From: CBDCWT01 sp965223305
GTDB lineage: Bacteria; Planctomycetota; Planctomycetia; Pirellulales; Pirellulaceae
Reading direction: 5' to 3'
Length of the DNA stretch: 64,000 nt
Assembly: GCA_965223305.1 (NCBI GenBank)
Contig: CBDCWT010000030.1
Location: 113,955-177,954, forward strand
The position numbers and the translations under genes are program-made. Within the stretch, counting starts at the first letter, position 1; each line of letters begins with the position of its first letter. Under the pieces are notes generated by a model. It saw nothing but the letters and a program-made list of their open reading frames with translations, was not told where the DNA came from and made no database searches. This document shows, piece after piece, positions 25,828-33,349 of this stretch.

Positions 25828-28086
25828 CTACAGATAAAAGTGGAAGGTGCGGTAAAGGTAACGGGCAACGCGACGGCCAATGGGCTGCCAACCTGTGTAG
25901 ATCTTGGCTTTTCCGGTCAAACCCGTTCGCAAGGGCAGATCGATCTGGTCGAGCGAAACACGGGCCTGATAGGAAGTGCTCGTCGGTCGCAACGCTCCGG
26001 TTCGCTGATCCATCTTCACATCCAGTTCGCCCCCACCCTGTGCCGACAGGCTGGCAGGGCTGATCTCCATCGGGGCGGAAGCGAGTTTGTCGATGCGGCT
26101 TTGAGCGGTCTTCCACCGGTAGGAGTCGAGTTTGATGTCGACCTCGGGAAACTGCCCGTGCTGGGTCGCAAATTGGTCCACCAGCTCGACGTCGGCCTGG
26201 TCGATGACCAAGACCGCATCAAACCGTTTGGGATCACCAACCGAACAGATCTGGTCCCCGGTCATCAGCATCGCGCCGCGGTTTTTCTTGTCGAACGGCG
26301 ACCCGGACCAACCAGGGAGCCGCCCGTCGCCAGGATCCTGCCGCGGTCGGACAGGTGGCGGAAACACGACGCCGGACGCGGGGGCGACAATCTCCAGGCG
26401 GGCCAGCTCCGCCTCCTTTTCCGCGAGCTGATTGCGGACCATCGCCAGGGTCTCGCGAGCCGCAGGGATCTGCAACGAAGCACCGTCTTCCTTGTGCTGC
26501 AGATGCTTCAGGTTCTCGAGCTGGGCTTCAAGCTGGGCCGCTTTTCCGCGCAAGCCCTCGACAGCGAGCATCAAATCGATGTTGTCCAGGCGAGCCATGA
26601 TCGTTCCCTGTTCCACCTGCTCGCCCGGCTCGACAAGTATTTCCTGGAGCTGGCCGGGCACACTGGCAAAGACCGCCTCGGCGCCTTGCGGAGCCACCTC
26701 GAAGGTACATGCCACGTGAAAGGGGAGGGGTACGAAGATGATGGCCAGCACGATGGTCGCGATGACCGCCACCGTTGCAGCGACGCGATGAACCTTCACT
26801 TTGTGCATTCTCCCGGGGACATGAAAGAACTTCACTAGTTGCGAGATGGGCTGGAACACCAAGCCGAAGAGCCCGGCACAGGCAATCAGCTGACCGATGA
26901 TCTTCAACCCGTAGGGTTCCAGGATCTTGTTCAGAAAATAGAGAATTCCGAAGATCACGACCCATCGATAGATGACCGACGCGACCGTGAACATGGCGAA
27001 GGCGAATCTCCGCTGCTGCGGTAGAAACGGGTTCTCCGGCTGCTCGATTCCAAAGCAGGTCTCCGCCATGAATCGCTTCAACACCTCGGTCGATTTCTGC
27101 CGTAGGTTCGGGATCTCGAGCAAATCCATCAGGATGTAGTAGCCGTCGAAACGGAGCAGGGGGTTGCCGTTGAACAGCACCGTGCTCACCGAGCAGATGA
27201 ACATCACGCTGAGCGCCAGTTGGTTAAGCAAACCGTGCTCGCTAAACCACCAGATGAAGGTGGCAATCGATGCCAGCACCACTTCGACATACATTCCGGC
27301 TGCGCCGATAAAAGCCCGCTTCCACTTGTTAGGGAGCATCCAGGAATCGGAGACGTTGCAGTAAAGACAGGGCGTGAATACCAGGAGCATCACGCCGATC
27401 TCGTGGCACTCCCCGCCGTAGTGCTTACAACTCAGCCCGTGTCCAAACTCGTGAAGGACCTTCACGGTGCCCATCACAATCGCCAGATAAATCCAATTAT
27501 GCGGCCCGAAGAACTCGTGGAACGTCGGCAGCCTTGAACGGAAAACGTCAAACTGCACCACCACCAGCGACAACGCGGAGAGCGCTAGCGCCAGCGCCAG
27601 CAACATCGCTGTCGGTGAAAACACCCAACCCGTGTAGGGATACATCCAGTTCAACAATCGCTCGGGGTCGATTCCGCGAAACCGCAGAGCAAATATGTTG
27701 GAAAACTTCCCGAGCAGCTCACGTCGTTTCTTCTGGTCACGCCGCCGCCTCAGCTGCTGACCCTGCCCGGTCGCTTCAGAGATCACCAGCCCGCTGCGAT
27801 GCAACATTCCCACGAATTGCTGCAGGTCCTGGAAAGTGATCTTTTGAGGCGTGAACTCGGCTTCAAACCGATCCTTGATGTCTTCCAAGCTTGATTGGCC
27901 GTCCAGCATGCAAAGGATGGCAAACTCTTCTTCGTGAAACCGGAAGTAGTTCAAGCCTACCGGCTCCTTGACAACCCAGTATTCCTGGCCGTTGTAGCGA
28001 TGCTTGCGGGCGGAAAGATCAGGCCGCATGCGCAGCGCCAACGAGCGCGACGTACTGCTGATCAGACTTTCTGCAAGCGTAGCCAT
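25828..28086 (-). CDS. Membrane M50-type metallopeptidase fused to a HlyD-like adaptor, with a PqqD-like N-terminus
   Basis: The 752-aa protein has three parts. Residues about 20-110 resemble a PqqD-like peptide-binding winged fold (FRFHEEEFAILCMLDG, then FVGMLHRSGLV). The centre is a multi-pass S2P/M50 core with zinc motif H212-E213-F-G-H216 and D314 in NPLLRFDGYY, the signature of putative peptide zinc metalloproteases. After a further membrane segment, the C-terminal third is HlyD-like: a lipoyl half-motif (VPGQLQEILVEPGEQV), a coiled coil and a second barrel part (KIYTGWQPIGRRVARYLY). The ATG is preceded by GGAG seven bases upstream. It lies 36 bases after the HlyD gene, so the two are probably one operon. 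It may cleave or chaperone a substrate in the inner membrane and link to the periplasmic adaptor; the substrate is not shown. Confidence 0.85.
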   Translation of the reverse strand: MATLAESLISSTSRSLALRMRPDLSARKHRYNGQEYWVVKEPVGLNYFRFHEEEFAILCMLDGQSSLEDIKDRFEAEFTPQKITFQDLQQFVGMLHRSGLVISEATGQGQQLRRRRDQKKRRELLGKFSNIFALRFRGIDPERLLNWMYPYTGWVFSPTAMLLALALALSALSLVVVQFDVFRSRLPTFHEFFGPHNWIYLAIVMGTVKVLHEFGHGLSCKHYGGECHEIGVMLLVFTPCLYCNVSDSWMLPNKWKRAFIGAAGMYVEVVLASIATFIWWFSEHGLLNQLALSVMFICSVSTVLFNGNPLLRFDGYYILMDLLEIPNLRQKSTEVLKRFMAETCFGIEQPENPFLPQQRRFAFAMFTVASVIYRWVVIFGILYFLNKILEPYGLKIIGQLIACAGLFGLVFQPISQLVKFFHVPGRMHKVKVHRVAATVAVIATIVLAIIFVPLPFHVACTFEVAPQGAEAVFASVPGQLQEILVEPGEQVEQGTIMARLDNIDLMLAVEGLRGKAAQLEAQLENLKHLQHKEDGASLQIPAARETLAMVRNQLAEKEAELARLEIVAPASGVVFPPPVRPRQDPGDGRLPGWSGSPFDKKNRGAMLMTGDQICSVGDPKRFDAVLVIDQADVELVDQFATQHGQFPEVDIKLDSYRWKTAQSRIDKLASAPMEISPASLSAQGGGELDVKMDQRTGALRPTSTSYQARVSLDQIDLPLRTGLTGKAKIYTGWQPIGRRVARYLYRTFHFYL

Positions 28087-28122
28087 AACTTCTCTCCGAG
28101 ACGCTCCTTGACGCCGGGCAAT

Positions 28123-29064
28123 CTACCGAGCGGCCGCTAATTGCAGCTTTTTCAAGTGGATCTTCATGTCGGCTACCATTCCCGGCAGCATGCCCCATTG
28201 GCCGTCGACCCGTTTGTTGTCGACTTCACACCAAACGGCATACTCACCCGTGGTCTGAACCAACGGACTGACGAAAGTCACCTTACCCTTGAACTCCACA
28301 TCGCGATTGCCTCGCAGGCGAATCCGCAGCGTAACGGGTTGCCCCACGACCTCTGCGCGAGCGAAGTCGCTCAGTTGCAGGAACGTCTGAACGCGTAGAC
28401 GGTCTAGTCGGACGACATGCAAGATCGGATCGCCTGGGTTCACCCACTCGCCCACATGCCGGTAGACCTGGACAACTTCGCCGTCGAGCACCGAGCGAAT
28501 TTCGTGGCGTTCGACGTTGATCTGGGCAACACTGAGCTGCGATTCGCGGAGCTTCACAGTCAAGCCAGCAGTCATCGAGTCACTTCTAGCGACCTCGGCT
28601 TCGGCCCTCGATCGCTTCTCGGTCAGCATTTGTCGCCGAGTTTGTGTCTTTGGTATGGTCCTCGGCGCGTTACGGTTAATCTCTAGGGATTCCTCATACT
28701 CGGCTTGGGCCACCTCAACCGTCGCCACGGCCGCATCTATTGCCACCAGGCTCTTCTGCTCCTCCGCTTCGGCCACCTGCTTGTCGAGGCGAGCGGCCTC
28801 ATGCCGAGCGTTGGCGTCCCGATCGTCCAACTTGCCGAGCAACGCACCCTCGGAAACCTCGACCCCCTCCCGGACCCGAGTGCCGTCCTCTAGCTGCAGA
28901 AACTTGAGCACACCAGCCTGCTCGGCTGGTATCTCGACCTCGTCAATCAAGACGACCTCCGCGCCGGTGATCAGCGCGTAGTCACCCTCCCTCCGGGCTC
29001 CAGTCTCACCCTCGAATTGAGCCCCCAACAGTACCAGACCGACCAATAATTTCGGCGTTAACAT
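28123..29064 (-). CDS. HlyD family periplasmic adaptor (membrane-fusion) protein
   Basis: A short hydrophobic N-terminal stretch (LLVGLVLLGAQF) suggests a signal peptide or anchor. Residues about 35-85 form one half of a lipoyl-like domain (VEIPAEQAGVLKFL, EGALLGKLDD). A helical hairpin rich in Ala, Glu and Lys covers about 85-185, then the second lipoyl half (RSVLDGEVVQVYRHVGEWVNPGDPI) and a beta-barrel domain to the end. At 313 aa it is about the usual family length. AAGGGAG precedes the ATG at 29064. It sits between the GAF-HlyD gene (82 bases upstream) and the M50-HlyD gene (36 bases downstream), so three adaptor modules are made together. No ABC transporter or TolC-like gene is present nearby. 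Confidence 0.88.
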   Translation of the reverse strand: MLTPKLLVGLVLLGAQFEGETGARREGDYALITGAEVVLIDEVEIPAEQAGVLKFLQLEDGTRVREGVEVSEGALLGKLDDRDANARHEAARLDKQVAEAEEQKSLVAIDAAVATVEVAQAEYEESLEINRNAPRTIPKTQTRRQMLTEKRSRAEAEVARSDSMTAGLTVKLRESQLSVAQINVERHEIRSVLDGEVVQVYRHVGEWVNPGDPILHVVRLDRLRVQTFLQLSDFARAEVVGQPVTLRIRLRGNRDVEFKGKVTFVSPLVQTTGEYAVWCEVDNKRVDGQWGMLPGMVADMKIHLKKLQLAAAR

Positions 29065-29146
29065 GAGTTCGAGCTCCCTTCCGTTCGTTGGACCGTTTCC
29101 TGGTTGGAACGGCGCTGGGCATTTCTCTGACTAGACGTTCGCTGAT

Positions 29147-31204
29147 TTAGAAAAAGACGTTCGCCTGCAGCCATTCGACCGCTTCGTGGAACCAGGCGTA
29201 GCCGATCGGACGGCGACCACACAGTACTTTGCCGGTCACCGCAGCTCCGGGACGCGGATCGGCAATGTCGGTGTCGTCGATGTCGACACGTATTCTCACG
29301 ACGTTGCCGTCTTCCTCGTGCATCTGGGTGATTCTCTGAATCTCTGCGACGGCTCCTTTGCGGGTCGTCTTGGGATCGGTCGCCAGAATGTAACTGACCG
29401 GCAAACTGGCCTCCTGCTCGCGGTCCGCGTTGTCGACGTGTCCCATGCGACGCTCGGGCATGAACAGCTCGACTTCCCAGTCTCCTTCCAAGTTGGCTAC
29501 GGACATCAACACCTGCCCCGTTTCGACCGTGCGATTCATCAACGAACGCTCGACCTCCCAAGACAGCATCACTTGGCCGTCAATGGGGCTCAAGATTTTC
29601 AGCCGCTCGCGTTTGTCTTCGACCAAGTTGAGTTGCTGGCGCAGACTGGCTAGTTGTGCCGTTAGCTGTAAGATCTCACTGTCGACACGCATCTTGTCAG
29701 CGTCTGTGGCATTCGTGTCGCGCATTAGCGCATTCCGGCCGCTGTGGGCCGACCTCAGCTGTTTCTGAGTCGCCTGAACATCGCCCAGTAGCCGTTCACG
29801 CTCAACTTCCAAATCGGTGTTGCGCAACTCCACCAACAAATCACCATTTTTGACCATGTCCTGGTCATCAACGTGCACCTGGGTCACCGTCCCACCGATA
29901 TCGATAAAGACCTCCTGCTTGTCGACAGGCTGCAGCGCTCCATTCGCCTTCAGGTTGAAGTCCTTGTGTACGAAGGTCAGCGTGGCGGCAATCGCCAAGA
30001 TGAGTCCCGCGATGGCCAGCGTTTTGGGCAAAGTTCGAGCACGGATCACCCAAGCCGCCTTGCCAATGGCCTTCCAGACCGGCATCAAAAACAACGTGCT
30101 ATGATCGGTCGAATTCGTGAGCGCCCGGGCGCTGTGTTCGTAAACCAAGTCCAACCGCGGCGCGATCACCGCCCGCGGCAGCTCGCTTTCGATTTGCTCG
30201 GCAATCAGCGCGCCGATGACCTCGCCCACATGCTCCTGCTCGACCTGACCCTGCGCCTGCTCGTGCGCGGCTTGGTCCGGATCTTTGGGCCTGCGCAATG
30301 GCAACACCACCATCGACTTCGTATACGACTCGTCGACGTACTCCTCAATCGCCTGTTCGATCTGCGGCGGATAGTCTTCCGTCGAGCCCTCGTACCAGAG
30401 AGGCTCGCCCGTCGCGACGACCTTGGACGCCACCCGGCCCAGCAAGGTCACGATGTTGGAGCGGTCCTCCATCGTGTCCTGGCCGCTGACCGCCTCGACC
30501 ACGCACTTGCGTCCCTTCAACATCGCCACGCTGACCCGATCGCAGCCAATCAAGCGCCGTCCCTCATTGGCCACCGCATAGGCTGTCTCACGCAGATCGA
30601 GGCTGTCGTGTACCAGCCGCGAAAAGTGGTCGGCCTGCGCCCAGAGTGAGTGCCGATCGCTGAATTGCCGCAGTTTCTGAGTCTTCAACCACTCGCCGGC
30701 CAATTCGGCCATCTGATCCACAAAGCGGAGGTAGCCCCGCTGTGTCGCCGGAGGTGAATCCGGACGCTGAAAAACCTCTACCAACCCCTCGACAACCCCG
30801 TCGCTGCGCAACGGCGAGATCACCAACAGATGCTCGGTCGGATTACCACCAGCACGCTCGTCCGAGGCACCCGAGAGCGGAGGAATCAACTGGCCCTCAC
30901 CACTCTGCATGGCGTAATTCAGCAGCCGCGAGTGGCGGCTGGCGCCGTCCGACGATGCGTCCAGCAGCATCTCGTCGATGTTGATTTGGTAGGTCAGCTG
31001 GAGCCGGCGGCCCTCGCCCGCAATCCAAATAGCACCCCCAGCCGCCGCCAAGGCCTGAACAATCCGTTGTAAGAACGCCGCGTAGTACTCCTCCGCCGTG
31101 ATGTCGCTCTTGGACAGCTGGGAAATCTCACTCACCAAACTGCGAATCTGCTGTTTGGTCTGCTCGATCGTCTCGGAATTGACGGAAGATTGTTGTGAAG
31201 ACAT
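29147..31204 (-). CDS. GAF-domain / HlyD fusion membrane protein
   Basis: Two GAF-like sensory domains occupy about residues 20-175 and 200-370 (EEYYAAFLQRIVQALAAAGG; GCDRVSVAMLKGRKCVVEAV). A single membrane segment (LAIAGLILAIAATLTFV, about 395-415) follows. The C-terminus is a HlyD-type adaptor with a lipoyl half (DIGGTVTQVHVDDQDMVKNG), a coiled coil of about 100 residues and a barrel. The first part would be cytoplasmic and the HlyD part periplasmic, so it may couple an intracellular signal to an export adaptor. ATG at 31204 is preferred; a GTG 18 bases upstream is possible, and neither has a clear ribosome binding site. It leads the minus-strand cluster. The GAF-like gene at 32065 across the divergent promoter region resembles its first GAF domain. 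Confidence 0.85.
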   Translation of the reverse strand: MSSQQSSVNSETIEQTKQQIRSLVSEISQLSKSDITAEEYYAAFLQRIVQALAAAGGAIWIAGEGRRLQLTYQINIDEMLLDASSDGASRHSRLLNYAMQSGEGQLIPPLSGASDERAGGNPTEHLLVISPLRSDGVVEGLVEVFQRPDSPPATQRGYLRFVDQMAELAGEWLKTQKLRQFSDRHSLWAQADHFSRLVHDSLDLRETAYAVANEGRRLIGCDRVSVAMLKGRKCVVEAVSGQDTMEDRSNIVTLLGRVASKVVATGEPLWYEGSTEDYPPQIEQAIEEYVDESYTKSMVVLPLRRPKDPDQAAHEQAQGQVEQEHVGEVIGALIAEQIESELPRAVIAPRLDLVYEHSARALTNSTDHSTLFLMPVWKAIGKAAWVIRARTLPKTLAIAGLILAIAATLTFVHKDFNLKANGALQPVDKQEVFIDIGGTVTQVHVDDQDMVKNGDLLVELRNTDLEVERERLLGDVQATQKQLRSAHSGRNALMRDTNATDADKMRVDSEILQLTAQLASLRQQLNLVEDKRERLKILSPIDGQVMLSWEVERSLMNRTVETGQVLMSVANLEGDWEVELFMPERRMGHVDNADREQEASLPVSYILATDPKTTRKGAVAEIQRITQMHEEDGNVVRIRVDIDDTDIADPRPGAAVTGKVLCGRRPIGYAWFHEAVEWLQANVFF

Positions 31205-31418
31205 AGTTTGCTGCGATTTCACACTTCAGGACGGAAAGACCGCCGTGACAACGATTTCACGGCCCTGTATGGGTTCCAATCTATCTGCGAGCACTCCGAT
31301 TACAACGCGATACGAGCCCAACTTGAAAGCGAAAACATGTTATCTGGTAGGAGTTTAACGCCTGTGCCGCTTGGCCCGCTCGTGACTCCTATTCCATCTT
31401 GATTTTCGTCCCACCTAT

Positions 31419-31439
31419 GTTAATACTTTAAGTATTAAC
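31419..31439. promoter_or_regulatory. Perfect 21-bp palindrome in a divergent promoter region (candidate operator)
   Basis: GTTAATACTT and AAGTATTAAC flank a single central T. It lies in the 325-bp gap between the divergent genes at 31204 (-) and 31530 (+). A possible minus-strand promoter (TTGACT at 31453-31448, then 17 bases, then TAAAGT at 31430-31425) overlaps it, so a bound regulator could block transcription of the export-like cluster. No regulator gene is adjacent. The rest of 31205-31529 shows nothing else I can name. Confidence 0.6.
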
Positions 31440-31529
31440 CAATGGAGAGTCAATTGTCTGGTAAGACGAAATCGGGAAAAATGTAGCCGCAGACGGAAAA
31501 CGCAGACCGTAACCTGCTAGGTCACCCGG

Positions 31530-31919
31530 ATGAAGCGACGCGGCCAGGCACGAGAAACAGGTCCCCGCCAGCTGGTTTTCGAGCAGCTGGAGCAGAAACA
31601 CTCTCCCACGTCTCTGCTGCTGGTAATCGCACCACTGCCGGAAGCAGATCAGGAGCAACTGGAGCAGTGGTTGGCCAGCCAGCAAACTCAACCAGCGGCC
31701 GAGTCAGCGTGGCAATTGCAGCACGACAGCGTCCAGCTGTTGCAGTTTGTCGAGGAGCAAACTCGGGCGTCGGTATCCCGCGACCGCGAACACCCACCGC
31801 CGACCGCAGCCGAATGTGAAGCGGCGGACCGCTGGCTTCGACTGGAACGAGCCGATCTGCGCACGATTGTGATTTGCGCGGCGATATACCCCGAACACCG
31901 AGCCGACGAGCCAGCATGA
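31530..31919 (+). CDS. Small protein with a LEPR-XLL-like N-terminus
   Basis: This 129-aa protein begins with a basic stretch and LVFEQLEQKHSP, very like the LAFERLEAREVL and VELERLEDRRLL starts of the giant surface proteins in this window. A short hydrophobic stretch (TSLLLVIAPL) follows, then a Gln/Glu-rich helical region (EADQEQLEQWLASQQ; LLQFVEEQTRA). It has no dockerin or beta-repeat domain. It lies 146 bases before the GAF-like gene and divergent from the GAF-HlyD gene, so it may belong to the export-like cluster as a small substrate, an adaptor or a signal mimic. I do not recognise a family. No good ribosome binding site is visible, so I cannot exclude a chance frame. Confidence 0.55.
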   Translation: MKRRGQARETGPRQLVFEQLEQKHSPTSLLLVIAPLPEADQEQLEQWLASQQTQPAAESAWQLQHDSVQLLQFVEEQTRASVSRDREHPPPTAAECEAADRWLRLERADLRTIVICAAIYPEHRADEPA

Positions 31920-32064
31920 GCGGTGCCCAGCAGCCCCAGTGTCCGCGCATCCGACACCTCCGCACGGATGCCGCCCGCTTCGTGAAGCTCGGCGGCTAGC
32001 CGGAGAACGAGCCAGTGAGCCATTTGAAACTCAACTCCCAGGACGACAACTAAGGCCATCGTTG

Positions 32065-32991
32065 ATGACTGATCCCGCGATGCTCGACGAATTGCTTCAG
32101 GAAGTCGCGACCGACGAGCGCGATGCTTTCACGAACAACTATCGCGCGCTGGCCCAATTGCCGGCCGCCGATTGCGATGTCCAGACATTTCTTGACGACT
32201 ACTTGCAGCTCGTGGTCGACTTATACGCGGCCACAGCCGGGGCGATCTGGTTTCGAGCAACCGACAGCAATTTGCTGACCGCCAAGTCAACGTTGGGTCT
32301 GGATCACCTTGGCCTGGACGAGCCGGCTCGAGCTGCTCACGAAGCCCTGCTGCAATACGGACTGTCGCAGGCTCGTTCGTGCTTGGTGAAACCGTTCTCC
32401 CTGCCCCAAGCGCGGGCGAACGTGGCGAATCCGACCGACTCGTTCGTGCTACTGGGCCCCGTACTGAGCCACGGTGACCGGATTGCAATCGTCGAGCTGT
32501 TCTTGGGACCGACCCCTCTTCGCGCTAAGACTGCTGGCGATCGGAACCGCTACGTGTTGTGGCTGGACCACCTGCTCGCGTTCCTCTGCCAGGGCATCGA
32601 ACAACGCTTCCTGGGAAACCTGGCCCCCCTGCAACCAGCGCTGACCAACCTAGAGGCAACACGGGCTGAAATCGCCTCCTTTAAGGACGCGATTCGCATT
32701 TCGCTCGAGGTAACTCTGAACAACTACGCAGGGTGGAACTTTGGTTCACTCAGGAACAACCAGACTTTCGTGCGGAACGTCCACGAGCTGCTGGAATCCA
32801 ACAGCCTGCGGGTCGAGTGTCCTGAATGCGGCAGCCCTGCGATCCTCCGCTGCCAGTCAGCAGGCAACGCCAAGACAGGTGTCTTTATGTACGACCACTA
32901 CCTGAGCACGGGACGTACTTTCCACGGGGGACCCACCACTTTTCCGCGGGTCAAGCTGGTAGCACGCCCCCCGAGACGACGACGGACCTAG
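32065..32991 (+). CDS. GAF-like domain protein of the export-type cluster
   Basis: The ATG at 32065 (MTDPAMLDELLQEV) is chosen over a GTG at 31939 because similarity to the first GAF domain of the GAF-HlyD fusion begins there: both have a helical start, then AGAIWFR or GGAIWIA and a VELFLGP or VEVFQRP strand. The last 90 residues carry CPECGSPAILRCQSAG, which has the look of a zinc ribbon with only three cysteines visible, and a basic tail. The 308-aa product has no membrane segment and is probably a cytoplasmic sensor or partner. The TAG stop codon is inside the first five bases of a foldback element (32988-33169), so the natural C-terminus may have been altered by its insertion. Confidence 0.72.
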   Translation: MTDPAMLDELLQEVATDERDAFTNNYRALAQLPAADCDVQTFLDDYLQLVVDLYAATAGAIWFRATDSNLLTAKSTLGLDHLGLDEPARAAHEALLQYGLSQARSCLVKPFSLPQARANVANPTDSFVLLGPVLSHGDRIAIVELFLGPTPLRAKTAGDRNRYVLWLDHLLAFLCQGIEQRFLGNLAPLQPALTNLEATRAEIASFKDAIRISLEVTLNNYAGWNFGSLRNNQTFVRNVHELLESNSLRVECPECGSPAILRCQSAGNAKTGVFMYDHYLSTGRTFHGGPTTFPRVKLVARPPRRRRT

Positions 32992-33169
32992 CCCGGATTA
33001 TTCATGAAGATCGTCGCGAGAGGTTGTAAGTACGTTCGTGGCAAGGAAGGCGAGCAATTCTTCCGCAGGCGTATTGAAGCAATACGTCGAGGGAGAATTG
33101 TGAAGCATGACGAAGCCACGGATGGACTTACGACCTCGCAGCAGATCGCTCATGAATAATTCGGGCTAG
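32988..33169 (+). repeat. 182-bp foldback element (MITE-like), copy A
   Basis: The element begins CTAGCCCGGATTATTCATGA and ends with its near-perfect complement ending CGGGCTAG. The two arms stay largely complementary throughout (for example GTAAGT/ACTTAC, CGTGGC/GCCACG, CAATTCT/AGAATTG) up to the centre CGTATTG-AAG-CAATACG, so the whole sequence can fold into one long stem. It has no coding capacity. A second full copy lies inverted at 37001-37181, and one end alone occurs at 35426-35452. Its TAG serves as the stop of the preceding gene. Confidence 0.88.
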
Positions 33170-33178
33170 GGCGCTGCG

Positions 33179-33343
33179 CGCAACAACAAGTTGCCGACTC
33201 CTCTGGCTCGGCAGGAGCCTCGCCCTCCCGGCCCTTTGACGGATAACCCCGGATGTCTCGCCTGGGCCTCGCCAACAGCGGGCGACTGGGTGGGGACCGC
33301 AACTTGACCTAAATGGCGGACGGCACGCGGAGCGTGCCTGCTA
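33179..33343. repeat. Short dispersed repeats in the spacer after the SecA-like gene
   Basis: The GGCTCGGCAGGAGCCTCGCC core of the tandem array recurs at about 33206-33229, and the GGCACGC/GCGTGCC hairpin repeat seen at 24971 recurs at 33314-33343. No gene is present. Confidence 0.65.
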
Positions 33344-33349
33344 CTTTGA

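Noticed and set aside
31939..32064. N-terminal extension of the GAF-like protein from a GTG
   Set aside because: The extension has no similarity to the GAF-HlyD protein and reads like non-coding sequence; the ATG at 32065 fits the domain start.
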